NCBI RefSeq assembly: GCF_030450125.1
Contig: NZ_CP123923.1
Span: forward strand, 3,906,001-3,970,000
DNA: 64,000 nucleotides
DNA from: Streptomyces sp. WP-1
Lineage (GTDB): Bacteria > Actinomycetota > Actinomycetes > Streptomycetales > Streptomycetaceae
Direction: 5' to 3'
Positions 24,782 to 33,086 of this stretch are shown piece after piece; positions within the stretch are counted from its first letter, which is position 1, and every line of letters starts with the position of its first letter. The notes under the pieces were generated by a model. It did not search any database and was not told the DNA's origin. It worked only from the letters and a program-made list of their open reading frames with translations. The position numbers were made by a program, and so were the translations under genes.

Positions 24782-26428
24782 TCAGCCGAGCCAGACCGTG
24801 GTGTCCGGCGGCAGCCCCCCGTCCCCGGACAGCGGCGCGCTGCTCAGGAGCACTTCCCCGGCGGGCATCGGCACCGGCTCCGCCCCCAGGTTGACGACGC
24901 ACCGCCAGTCCTCGCAGCGGCGGAAGTCCAGTACTCCCTCAGGGGAGTTGGTCGACCAGATGAGCGACTCCCCGTCGAGCAGCTTGCGGCGCAGCCGCAG
25001 CGCGGTGCGGTACAGCTCCAGCGTCGAGCCCTCGACGCCGCTCTGCGCCTCGACGGCGTACGCCGCGAACCCGGGCGGCTGCGGCAGCCAGGCACCGCCG
25101 GGCCCGAAGCCGTACGACGGCCCGTCCGCCGTCCACGGCAGCGGCACCCGGCATCCGTCGCGCCCCTTGCGGACATGCCCGGTCTGCTCCCAGATCGGGT
25201 CCTGGAGCACCTCGGTGGGCAGGTCGGCGACCTCGGGCAGACCGAGTTCCTCCCCCTGGTAGAGGTACGAGGAGCCGGGCAGCGCCAGCATCAGCAGGGT
25301 CGCGGCCCGCCCCCGGCGCAGGCCCGCCTCCCGGTCGACGGCGGGCGCGTGACCGCCGGACAGCAGCCAGGCGCCGGGGTCGGTGCCGGGCGGGAGCATC
25401 AGCCGGGAGTGGTGCCGTACGACGTCGTGGTTGGACAGCACCCAGGTGGCGGCGGCGCCCGCGGCCCGCGCGGTGGCCAGCTCCTCGGTGATGACACGGC
25501 GCAGCTCCGCCGCGCTCCAACCGGCCTCCAGGTACTCGAAGTTGAACGCCTGGCCGAGTTCGTCGGGACGGGCGTACAGGGCGCGGCGGGGGCCGGGGAC
25601 CCAGGCTTCGGCGACGGCGCTGCGCGGTGGCCGGTAGGCGTCGAAGACCTTGCGCCAGTCGCGGTAGATCTCGTGCACCTCGTCACGGTCCCAGTAGGGG
25701 TGGTCGCCGGCCGGGACGCGGAGCAGCGCGGTCTCCCCGGAGGCGCCGATGTCGCCGATGTCGCGCAGCGGTTCGGTCAGCTCCTTGGCCAGGCCGTGCG
25801 CCACGTCCACGCGGAAGCCGTCCACGCCCCGGTCGGACCAGAACCGCAGGGTGGTGCGGAAGTCGGCGCGCACCTCCTCGTCGTCCCAGTTGAGGTCGGG
25901 CTGTTCGGCGGCGAACAGATGCAGGTACCACTCGCCGTCGGGCACCCGGTGCCAGGCGCTGCCGCCGAAGACGGACTGCCAGTCGGAGGGCGGGAGTTCG
26001 CCCCGGGTGCCCCGGCCGGGACGGAAGACGTACCGCTCGCGGGCGGCGGAGCCGGGCCCGGCCCGCAGCGCCTCCTGGAACCACGGGTGCTGGTGGGAGG
26101 TGTGGTTGGGCACGAGGTCCACCACGACCTTCAGGCCCAGCCGGTGCGCCTCGGCGACCAGGGCGTCGAAGTCGTCCAGGCTGCCCAGGCGCGGGTCGAC
26201 GTCCCGGTGGTCGGCGACGTCGTACCCCCCGTCGGCGAGTTCGGACGGGTAGAACGGGCTCAGCCACAGGGCGTCCACGCCGAGCGTCCCGAGATGGTCC
26301 AGGCGCCGGGTGATGCCCTTGAGGTCCCCGAGTCCGTCCCCGTCGGCGTCGGCGAAGCTGCGCGGATACACCTGGTAGATGACGGCCTGCCGCCACCAGT
26401 CGGGGTTCCTGGAGGAGAGGTCTGCCAT
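24782..26428 (-). CDS. GH13 alpha-glucosidase, 548 aa
   Basis: A cytoplasmic glycoside hydrolase family 13 enzyme of the oligo-1,6-glucosidase/alpha-glucosidase type. Conserved regions appear in order: YQVYPRSFADADGDGLGDL, DLVPNHTS, GFRVDVAHGL (nucleophile Asp), AVAEAWVP (acid/base Glu) and LSNHDVVRH (transition-state Asp). It would release glucose from maltose or isomaltose-type oligosaccharides. No sugar ABC transporter is adjacent, unlike typical agl clusters; the neighbour upstream is a nucleoside hydrolase gene 94 bp away. ATG 26428 follows GAAGGG. Confidence 0.94.
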   Translation of the reverse strand: MADLSSRNPDWWRQAVIYQVYPRSFADADGDGLGDLKGITRRLDHLGTLGVDALWLSPFYPSELADGGYDVADHRDVDPRLGSLDDFDALVAEAHRLGLKVVVDLVPNHTSHQHPWFQEALRAGPGSAARERYVFRPGRGTRGELPPSDWQSVFGGSAWHRVPDGEWYLHLFAAEQPDLNWDDEEVRADFRTTLRFWSDRGVDGFRVDVAHGLAKELTEPLRDIGDIGASGETALLRVPAGDHPYWDRDEVHEIYRDWRKVFDAYRPPRSAVAEAWVPGPRRALYARPDELGQAFNFEYLEAGWSAAELRRVITEELATARAAGAAATWVLSNHDVVRHHSRLMLPPGTDPGAWLLSGGHAPAVDREAGLRRGRAATLLMLALPGSSYLYQGEELGLPEVADLPTEVLQDPIWEQTGHVRKGRDGCRVPLPWTADGPSYGFGPGGAWLPQPPGFAAYAVEAQSGVEGSTLELYRTALRLRRKLLDGESLIWSTNSPEGVLDFRRCEDWRCVVNLGAEPVPMPAGEVLLSSAPLSGDGGLPPDTTVWLG

Positions 26429-26522
26429 ACGGGTTCCCTTCGGTACGACGGACGAAGCGGACGCGACGTAGAGAATCTGTCCACATTGCCCGGAAAGCGA
26501 ACCTTGGAAACCGGGACCGGTG

Positions 26523-27491
26523 TCAGGGCCGCCCGACCGTCTCCAGGTACAGCCGCGCGTACCGGCGGGCGTCGACCGCCAACGCGACGTCGATCAGCGG
26601 CCGTTCACGCGCGCCGTGATGGATCTCGGCCTCGCCCGGCCGGGGCCGCCGGTCGACGATCGTCTGCCCGCGGCCCGGTCCGGGCGCGAGGGCGACCTCG
26701 ACCGGCAGCAGCCGGGTGGTCAGTCCCCCCGGGTCGGCGACCGCGCACACCGCGCCCGCGTCGCCGAGCCCGCCCGCCTCCTCCGCCCCGGGCGGCTCGC
26801 CCTGGGCGGCCGGACGGTGCGCGAGCAGTTCCCCGGCCAGCCGCGCCGCGCGGTCCCCGCTCGCCCGCAGCCTCCGCACCTCCTCGGCCTCCACCACCAC
26901 CTGCCGGAACACGTCCAGGCCGTACATCGTGATCGGCACCCCGGCGGTGAGCAGCACGGCGGCCGCCTCCGGGTCGTGCCAGACGTTGAACTCCGCGACG
27001 GGCGTGGCGTTCCCGACCTCGACCGCGCCGCCCATGAAGACGATCCGCTCGATGTTGCGGGTCACCTCGGGGTGGGTGCGCAGCAGCAGCGCGATGTTGG
27101 TCAGCGGCGCGGTGGGGACGAGGGTGACCGGGCGGGGCGAGGCGAGGATCTCCCGGCGCAGCAGGGTGACCGCGTCCACGTCGGCGGGCCGCCGGGCCGG
27201 GGCGGGCAGCCCCAGGTCCCCCATGCCGTCCGCCCCGTGCACATGGGTGGCGGGCCGGGCCGGCTCCAGCAGCGGCCGCCCGGCCCCGCGCGCCACGGGG
27301 ATCTCCGGCGCCCCGGCCTGCTCCAGCACGGTCAGCGTGTTGCGCACCACCCCGTCCACATCGGTGTTCCCGGCCACGCAGCTCACCGCCCGCAGCTCGA
27401 TCCCGGGGTGCCGCACGGCGAACAGCAGCGCGAGGGCGTCGTCGACCCCGGTGTCACAGTCCATGATCACGGGCACGGGACGGCCGGGCAT
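26523..27491 (-). CDS. Inosine/uridine-preferring nucleoside hydrolase, 322 aa
   Basis: The calcium-binding motif DCDTGVDDALAL lies at residues 11-22, and the later FMGGAVEVGNATPVAEFNVWHDPEAA segment supplies the Asn and Asp that hold the ribose; an active-site His (VHGADGMGDL) is also present. The family cleaves the N-glycosidic bond of nucleosides to ribose and base in salvage. ATG 27491 follows AAGGAG. It diverges from a lipoprotein gene across a gap with a strong dyad. Confidence 0.92.
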   Translation of the reverse strand: MPGRPVPVIMDCDTGVDDALALLFAVRHPGIELRAVSCVAGNTDVDGVVRNTLTVLEQAGAPEIPVARGAGRPLLEPARPATHVHGADGMGDLGLPAPARRPADVDAVTLLRREILASPRPVTLVPTAPLTNIALLLRTHPEVTRNIERIVFMGGAVEVGNATPVAEFNVWHDPEAAAVLLTAGVPITMYGLDVFRQVVVEAEEVRRLRASGDRAARLAGELLAHRPAAQGEPPGAEEAGGLGDAGAVCAVADPGGLTTRLLPVEVALAPGPGRGQTIVDRRPRPGEAEIHHGARERPLIDVALAVDARRYARLYLETVGRP

Positions 27492-27582
27492 GGGGGCTCC
27501 TTCACGACGGAGGTTCGCGGCTCGGCCCGCCGGGGGCGCGAGGGGATCAAACACTAGTTCAGGCAGGCCGTACGAGGCCCGC

Positions 27583-27618
27583 CGCCGGACGGGTCCCAGA
27601 CGCCTCACCCGTCCGGCG
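27583..27618. promoter_or_regulatory. 12-bp-arm dyad in divergent gap
   Basis: CGCCGGACGGGT and ACCCGTCCGGCG are perfect inverse copies with a 12-nt loop, located between the divergent nucleoside hydrolase and lipoprotein genes. No gene ends there, so an operator or leader hairpin is more likely than a terminator. Confidence 0.55.
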
Positions 27619-27684
27619 CCCCGCGCTGGTGGGGCGGCCGGGACGGTGGTGCCGTGGGAGGAGGCACCAGGACCGGGAGGCAGC

Positions 27685-28473
27685 GTGAGGTACGAGGGGA
27701 TACGCCCGCGTGGTCGGCTGCCGAGGTTCCTGACCGGGCTCGGGCTGCTCGGCATCGGGGGGTGTGCCGCGCTGACGCTGAAGCAGCCGGAGACGGCGCG
27801 GCAGCCGCTGCCGACGATCGACCGGCCGGCCCAGAGTTCCAAGGCCCCCGCCCGGCCCGACGGGTCCTCGCTCACCGACGCGCAGGCGCAGGCCGCGCTC
27901 CTCGGCCAGAGCGATCTCGGCGCCCCCTGGACCGCGACGCGCGGGGCGGCGACCTGGCGGGACGGGATGCTGAAGGCGAGCACCTCGGCCGGTGAGTGCC
28001 AGAAACTCCTCGACGCCCTCTACAGCGACCAGCTCCTCGGCGGCCCGGCCCGGGTCGCCGTCGGCCTGGACGACGCCGACACCGACGCCCAGCTCCGCTA
28101 CCAGATCGGCGCCCGCCGCCCCTCCGACGTGGACGCCGCGCTGAACTGGCTGCGCACCATGCCGGCGAAGTGCGCCCGCTTCGACGCCGTCACCCAGCAG
28201 AACCTCCAGGAGGACGTCCAGGTCTCGGACCTCGCCCTCCCCGAGGTCGGCGACGCCCGCCAGGGCCTGCACATCACCGTCTCCGCCACCACCGAGGACG
28301 GCCAGGACGTCCGCCTCACCCTCGATGTCGCCACCGTCCGCGTCGGCGACGACGCCTTCGCCTTCACCAACGGCGGCCTGGGCGACGTCCCCAACGACGC
28401 CACGCAGGCGGCCGTGCAGGTGGGCGCGCTGCGGCTGGCGGATGTGCGCAGGCAGGGGCGGGTGGACGTGTAG
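27685..28473 (+). CDS. Lipoprotein of unknown function, 262 aa
   Basis: GTG 27685 follows GGGAGG. The N-terminus has a basic segment (RPRGRLPRFL), a hydrophobic core and the lipobox LGIGGC, so lipidation at Cys and outer-surface anchoring are expected. The remaining 230 residues form a soluble domain with repeated AQLRYQIGARRPSDVDAALN-type helices and DVRLTLDVATVRVGDDAFAF strands, resembling the sensor-like extracytoplasmic proteins common in Streptomyces (PknH-sensor-like fold is possible). No precise function is assigned. Confidence 0.8.
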   Translation: MRYEGIRPRGRLPRFLTGLGLLGIGGCAALTLKQPETARQPLPTIDRPAQSSKAPARPDGSSLTDAQAQAALLGQSDLGAPWTATRGAATWRDGMLKASTSAGECQKLLDALYSDQLLGGPARVAVGLDDADTDAQLRYQIGARRPSDVDAALNWLRTMPAKCARFDAVTQQNLQEDVQVSDLALPEVGDARQGLHITVSATTEDGQDVRLTLDVATVRVGDDAFAFTNGGLGDVPNDATQAAVQVGALRLADVRRQGRVDV

Positions 28474-28487
28474 GGAGCGGGGCCGGG

Positions 28488-28561
28488 CGCGTGCAGGAGG
28501 TGGGGGCGGGGGCACGTGCAGGAGGCTGAGGCGGGGGCGCGTGCAGCAGGTGGGGGCGCGG
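28488..28561. repeat. Three imperfect 25-bp repeats
   Basis: Units built on GCGTGCAGGAGGTGGGGGCG occur three times between the converging lipoprotein and XRE-TPR genes. Non-coding; no hairpin potential seen. Confidence 0.6.
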
Positions 28562-28563
28562 GG

Positions 28564-29907
28564 TCAGAGGGGTGGCTGGGCCGGGGCCGGGCCCAGGGTG
28601 GTGGTGCCGGGGGTGGTGCGGTGGCCGAGGCCCGTGCGGTAGGCGTCCAGGGCGGCCTCCGTGCGGCCGGTGCGGCGCAGCAGGTCGCCCAGGAGGCGGC
28701 AGAGGTCGGCCAGATCGCCCGCGGCGCCCGCGCGTTCCAGGAGGCTGAGGGCGCGGACGTAGTGCTCCTCGGCGGACTCGGTGTCGCGGGCGTCCTCGGC
28801 GATGATGCCGAGGAGCCGGTGCGCGGCGGCGGCGTGCATCGCGCCGCGTTCGGAGGAGAAGTCGCCCAGCACCCCCTCCAGGAGCGCGGCGGCCTCCGTG
28901 GAGCGGCCCAGGCGGTGCAGCACATCGGCCAGTTCCACCGCGGCCTGGCTGCGGTAGAGCGCGGCGCTGGTCTCGGAGAGCATGGCGAGCGCCTGCCGCA
29001 ACTCCGCTTCCGCAGCCTCCAGTTGCCCGTTCTGCGCCTGCACATAGCCGCGCATCCAGTGGCAGTTGGCCAGCTCGGTGCGCAGCTGGAGCTGGCGGTA
29101 CAGCTCGGCGGCCTTGGCGAGGGAGGCGTCGGCCTCGGCGGGGCGGCCCTCGGCGAGCAGGGTGCGGGCCACCGAGCGGTGCATCCGGGCGATCAGCGCC
29201 GGGTCCCCGGCCCGCGGGGCGAGCGCGAGCGCGAACTCGGCGGCCTGGGCGGCGCGCGCGTGAGCGCCCATGTCCAGGTAGGGGCCGATGACGCTGGCGT
29301 ACAGGAGCAGCAGCGCGTCCGGGTCGGACAGGCCACCCCGGTTGAGTTCGTCGAGGGTGGTCTCCAGCAGGTAGACGGCGTACCGGAGTTCGCCCGCCAG
29401 GTAGTGGGCGACCGCCCGGCCGCGCACGGCGGGGGCGCGGGCCGCGGGGGAGGCGTCCGCGAGGCGTTCCTCGGCGCGCTCGAAGTGGGTGTGCGCGCTC
29501 GCCAACTCGCCCGTCTCCAGGGCGCATTCGCCAAGGCCCAGCAGCGCGGCCGCCTGCTCGCCCGCCAGGCCGTGCGCCTCCGCCTCGGCCAGCAGCTCGG
29601 TGTACCGTCCGGCCGCCTCCTCGGCCCGCCCGGCCGCGAGCGTCCGCCGGGCCTCGGTCAGCCGCAGCCGCAGCTCGGTGGCGAGATGGGCGGGGCGGCC
29701 CAGGGCCAGTTCCTCGAAGCTCACGCCGAGCCGCCGCGCGATGTGCCGCAGCGCCTCGTCGGAGGCGCGCACCCGGCCCGCCTCCAGGGTGGAGATGTAC
29801 GCCGGTGTGTAGGCCGGTTCGGCCAGCTGGCGCTGGGTCAGCCCGCGCTCCGCGCGCAGCCGCTGCACCCGCCGCCCCACCGTCTCCGGATCGTCCCGCT
29901 CACGCAC
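28564..29907 (-). CDS. XRE-family regulator with TPR domain (RRNPP-like), 447 aa
   Basis: The N-terminal 65 residues are an HTH-XRE domain (RRVQRLRAERGLTQRQLAE, then YISTLEAGRVRAS). The rest, about residues 80-430, is a superhelix of TPR repeats (for instance LGLGECALETGELASAHTHF and MRGYVQAQNGQLEAAEAEL). This domain pair defines the RRNPP class, whose TPR groove binds secreted signalling peptides, although many actinobacterial relatives have no known ligand. I chose GTG 29907, which has a G-run box upstream. It diverges, across 112 bp, from a small gene encoding a secreted 59-residue peptide, which makes a peptide-responsive pair plausible. An imperfect AGGTT...AACCT dyad lies in the gap. 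Confidence 0.9.
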   Translation of the reverse strand: MRERDDPETVGRRVQRLRAERGLTQRQLAEPAYTPAYISTLEAGRVRASDEALRHIARRLGVSFEELALGRPAHLATELRLRLTEARRTLAAGRAEEAAGRYTELLAEAEAHGLAGEQAAALLGLGECALETGELASAHTHFERAEERLADASPAARAPAVRGRAVAHYLAGELRYAVYLLETTLDELNRGGLSDPDALLLLYASVIGPYLDMGAHARAAQAAEFALALAPRAGDPALIARMHRSVARTLLAEGRPAEADASLAKAAELYRQLQLRTELANCHWMRGYVQAQNGQLEAAEAELRQALAMLSETSAALYRSQAAVELADVLHRLGRSTEAAALLEGVLGDFSSERGAMHAAAAHRLLGIIAEDARDTESAEEHYVRALSLLERAGAAGDLADLCRLLGDLLRRTGRTEAALDAYRTGLGHRTTPGTTTLGPAPAQPPL

Positions 29908-29962
29908 CGCAGCACCCCCCAACTGGCCCGCCGGACCTTGCCGTTCGGCTCGGAATGCCTCT

Positions 29963-29985
29963 AGGTTAAACGGCGGATTAAACCT
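29963..29985. promoter_or_regulatory. Possible XRE operator AGGTT-N13-AACCT
   Basis: Short inverted arms in an unusually AT-rich part of the gap between the XRE-TPR gene and the small peptide gene. Its position suits autoregulation and joint control of both genes, but the arms are only five bases. Confidence 0.35.
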
Positions 29986-30019
29986 GCTTAATACGCCGCT
30001 GTCGTGTTGCGAGGTCGCC

Positions 30020-30199
30020 GTGTACGGACGTCCATCCGCTCCCTACGGACACTCCACCGCGCGGAGGGCCGTCGCCGCCGCCGTGATAGCCGCGGCGTCC
30101 CTCATACTCGCGGCCAACGCGGGCCCGGCCCGCGCCATGGCACCGGCGCCCCCCGAGGCGCAGGTCACCGCCTCGGCCCCGGCGGCGGCCGGCCGCTGA
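30020..30199 (+). CDS. Small secreted peptide precursor, 59 aa
   Basis: GTG 30020 follows GAGG (30011-30014) and the frame ends in TGA at 30199. The product has a basic start, then ARRAVAAAVIAAASLILAAN, a strong signal sequence, and a likely cleavage after GPARA, leaving a mature tail of about 20 residues beginning MAPAPPEAQV. Codon use has the GC-rich third positions expected of a real gene. It is divergent from the XRE-TPR regulator (112-bp gap) and 57 bp ahead of an M20D amidohydrolase gene. The combination suggests an exported signal peptide read by the regulator (inference). A simple secreted structural mini-protein is the alternative. Confidence 0.65.
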   Translation: MYGRPSAPYGHSTARRAVAAAVIAAASLILAANAGPARAMAPAPPEAQVTASAPAAAGR

Positions 30200-30256
30200 C
30201 CGGAACCACGGGGACCACCGGTGTCGCAATCCCCGCCACCCGCCTAACCTGCCCGC

Positions 30257-31516
30257 ATGACCTCTGCCGCCCATGCCTCCGCCGCCGCCCGCACCGCGCG
30301 GGACCTCACCGCCGACCTCCCGCTCCCCGGCCTGGAGGACTTCTACCGGGACCTGCACCGGCACCCCGAGCTGTCCCTGCGCGAGCACCGCACCGCCGGG
30401 AAGCTGGCCGGGCGGCTGACGGACGCCGGGTTCGAGACGGCGGAGGGCGTCGGCGGCACCGGCGTCGTCGGGCGGCTGGCCAACGGCGACGGCCCCACCG
30501 TGCTGCTGCGCGCCGACATGGACGCGCTGCCCGTCTCCGAGGCGACCGGGCTGCCGTACGCCTCCACCGCCGACGGCGTGATGCACGCCTGCGGGCACGA
30601 TCTGCACGTCACCTGGCTGGCCGGGGCCGCCGCCGCGCTCGCCGCGGGCCGGGACACCTGGCGCGGCACCCTGCTGGTGGTGGGGCAGCCCGCCGAGGAG
30701 TCCGGACAGGGCGCCCGGCGGATGCTCGCGGACGGCCTGTACGAGCGCTTCGGGCGGCCCGACGTCCTGCTCGGCCAGCACGCCGCGCCCGGCCCGGCGG
30801 GCCTGTACCCGCACGTGCCGGGGCTGATCATGTCCGCGGCGACGGACGTGGACATCGTGGTGCACGGCCGGGGCGGCCACGGCTCGCGCCCCGAGGCGAC
30901 CGTGGACCCGGTGGTGACCGCCGCCTATCTCGTCACCCGGCTGCAGAGCGTGGTCTCGCGCGAGGTCGCCGCGGGCGAGTCCGCCGTCCTCACGGTGGGC
31001 CGTATCGAGGCGGGCACCCGGCACAACATCATCCCCGACGAGGCGCGCATCGCCTTGAACCTGCGCACCCAGTCCGAGGCGGTACGGCAGCGGATGCTGG
31101 CCGCGATCCGCCGGATCGCCCAGGGCGAGTGCCTGGCCGCCGGCTGCCCCCGGGAGCCGGAGGTGACCATCGGCGCCACCTTCCCGGTGACCGTGAACGA
31201 CGCCCCCACCGACACCACCGTGGCCGCCGTGCACGGCGAACTCTTCGGCGCGGCGACGGTGTTCGACCCCGGCCCGGCGATGGGCAGCGAGGACTTCCCC
31301 GAACTCGCCCTGGACGGCGCCCTCCCCTACTCGTACTGGTTCGTCACCACCACGCCCCACGACACCTGGAACGAGGCGCCCGGCGACACCCTCCCGGAGA
31401 AGCTCGCCGCCGTCCCCAGCAACCACAGCCCCCACTTCGCCCCCGACCCGGCCACCGTCGCGCCGGGCGTGCGCACCCTGGTCTCGGGGGCGCTGGCCCT
31501 GTTGTCGCAGGCGTGA
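30257..31516 (+). CDS. M20D amidohydrolase (N-acyl-amino-acid/hippurate type), 419 aa
   Basis: Metal-binding motifs of the M20D family are visible: HRHPELSLREH, LRADMDALPV, HACGHDLHV and GQPAEESGQGAR, with the bridging Glu. A dimerisation domain (GRGGHGSRPEATVDPV) follows. Members hydrolyse N-acyl amino acids or similar amides, using two divalent metals, in the cytoplasm. The start codon ATG 30257 is preceded by TAACCT at 30245-30250, seven bases upstream of the AUG, so the mRNA is probably leaderless. It follows the small peptide gene by 57 bp. Confidence 0.93.
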   Translation: MTSAAHASAAARTARDLTADLPLPGLEDFYRDLHRHPELSLREHRTAGKLAGRLTDAGFETAEGVGGTGVVGRLANGDGPTVLLRADMDALPVSEATGLPYASTADGVMHACGHDLHVTWLAGAAAALAAGRDTWRGTLLVVGQPAEESGQGARRMLADGLYERFGRPDVLLGQHAAPGPAGLYPHVPGLIMSAATDVDIVVHGRGGHGSRPEATVDPVVTAAYLVTRLQSVVSREVAAGESAVLTVGRIEAGTRHNIIPDEARIALNLRTQSEAVRQRMLAAIRRIAQGECLAAGCPREPEVTIGATFPVTVNDAPTDTTVAAVHGELFGAATVFDPGPAMGSEDFPELALDGALPYSYWFVTTTPHDTWNEAPGDTLPEKLAAVPSNHSPHFAPDPATVAPGVRTLVSGALALLSQA

Positions 31517-31677
31517 CCCACTCGTCGCACACGCGCCACGGAGAACAGACAGGTCCCGCGCAGCCGGGGCGCGCGCGGGCCGTGCCCGAAGGCGCCGACA
31601 TCGTGAACTCCACGACGTACGGCGCCTGGAAGTACCTCACCTTCACCAAACAGCCGTCGTACGGCGGCGGTTCGGAT
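31517..31677. other. Intergenic region with weak hairpin
   Basis: This short convergent gap carries GGCGCCG (31591-31597) paired with CGGCGCC (31620-31626), probably terminating one or both genes. A run reading TTYGAWKYLTFTKQ on the plus strand looks protein-like but has no start or ribosome site. Confidence 0.4.
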
Positions 31678-32934
31678 TCAGATCCGCTGAAGCTCCCTGA
31701 GCTGCCGCCGTACGTCCTCCAGCGCGCCCTGCCTGCGCCCCGGCACCCGGGCGCGCAACCCGGCGAGCATGGGCCCCAGTTCACGGGCCCGCGCCGCCTC
31801 CTCGATCCGGCCCCACTGGTGGTGCGCCCGGTCCACCGCGGCCTCCACGGCGGGCGCGTCCGCCTGCTGCCCGGCGGCGAGCCGGTGCTCGGCGACCTCC
31901 ATCCAGCCCTGGCAGCTGCGCGCCGCGTCGCCCGCGAACATCGCGAGATCCGCGCGGACCTCGGCCCAGTGCAGGGCGTCCTCGGAGGCCGGTCCGTGCT
32001 CGTCCGCGGCGGCTTCCTGGTGCCGGGCGGCGATCGCGTCCGCCTCCTCGTGCCGCCCTGCCCGCACGGCGGTGCTGATGGCGGCGTGGGGGTCGGGGGC
32101 GGGGTTCTCCAGGGCGGGCGGCTCGGGCTGCGCGGGGATGTCGAGCGGGGCCTCCGCTTCCACGACCGCGCCCGTACTCGTACCCGCGCCCGCACTCCCG
32201 CCCACGGGACCGCCGTACGTCTGCTGCGCGCCCACCGCCGGCCCGAACCCGGGATCCCCGCCCGGCGTCGGGTGCGGGATCGCCGGATACGGCTGCGGGG
32301 CCGTCGCCGCGACCGGGGCCAGCAGGATGTTGCTCGGGATCTCCTCCGGGATCCGGGCGAGCGCCTGCTGGTGGAGGTCGTCCAGCGGGGGGCGGTGCCC
32401 GCTGCGCAGCAGGGTGGCGACCGTCTTCATGTACGACGGCTCGGCCGGGCCCCGGCGCCCGTGCGGCGGGGCGATCCGGCCGTAGACCGCGGTGGTGCGG
32501 CCGCAGTCCAGCGGGTGTTCGTGCAGGTGGCGCCAGACCTCCGGGTCCGCGTGCAGGTCGACCACCAGGGCCGTCTGCCCGGGGGCGCGCAGCCGCAGCT
32601 CCTCGCGGATCCAGTGCCAGGGCACCGCGGTGTAGCGGACGGTGGCCGAGGTGGTGCGGGCCAGCGCCAGATGCGGCAGCCGCTGCCGGCGGTCCAGGTG
32701 CAGCTGGCCGGTGAGGTACACGGTGAGCGGTCCCGGCGCGGCCGCGGCGGCGCGCAGCCGGGTGAGGACGCCCTGGGGCTCCACCGGGTCCGCCAGCTCC
32801 ACGACGTTGGCGGTGTCGGCGCCGGACAGCACGGCGGGGGCGACGGCGGCCAGCACCGGCAGCACGGCGGCCGCGTCCACCAGGCGTCCCCGGCCCAGCG
32901 GCGAGGCCGCGAGCAGCAGCACGGTTCCGGGCAT
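31678..32934 (-). CDS. Unrecognised protein with caspase-fold-like N-terminal half, 418 aa
   Basis: ATG 32934 follows GGGAGG. Residues 1-170 keep the strand-turn pattern of caspase-like (C14/CHAT) domains: a VYLTGQLHL strand where active members have the YYxGHG motif, then YTAVPWHWIREEL, then ALVVDLHADP where active members have DCCFSG. Both the catalytic His and Cys positions are changed, so an inactive relative is possible. A Pro-rich linker (about 220-290) leads to a helical TPR-like C-terminus (about 290-418). No transmembrane region. It lies downstream of a PP2C phosphatase gene on the same strand. Function unknown. Confidence 0.7.
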   Translation of the reverse strand: MPGTVLLLAASPLGRGRLVDAAAVLPVLAAVAPAVLSGADTANVVELADPVEPQGVLTRLRAAAAAPGPLTVYLTGQLHLDRRQRLPHLALARTTSATVRYTAVPWHWIREELRLRAPGQTALVVDLHADPEVWRHLHEHPLDCGRTTAVYGRIAPPHGRRGPAEPSYMKTVATLLRSGHRPPLDDLHQQALARIPEEIPSNILLAPVAATAPQPYPAIPHPTPGGDPGFGPAVGAQQTYGGPVGGSAGAGTSTGAVVEAEAPLDIPAQPEPPALENPAPDPHAAISTAVRAGRHEEADAIAARHQEAAADEHGPASEDALHWAEVRADLAMFAGDAARSCQGWMEVAEHRLAAGQQADAPAVEAAVDRAHHQWGRIEEAARARELGPMLAGLRARVPGRRQGALEDVRRQLRELQRI

Positions 32935-33086
32935 GGTCCCTCCCCCTGTAGGCGCTGCGGTCCCTGCGGATCCGCTCTCTCCCGTCAGCACCGTAGCCGC
33001 TGTGACCCCCGCGACGCGCCTCAGCCCGGGGAACGTCCCCGTTCGGGCGCTTCGGGCTGCCCCCCGGGTCCCCCGGGACTGCCCCC

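Noticed and set aside
31573..31680. Plus-strand run VNSTTYGAWKYLTFTKQ, protein-like
   Set aside because: No plausible start with ribosome site, and the frame then runs antisense through a well-supported gene.
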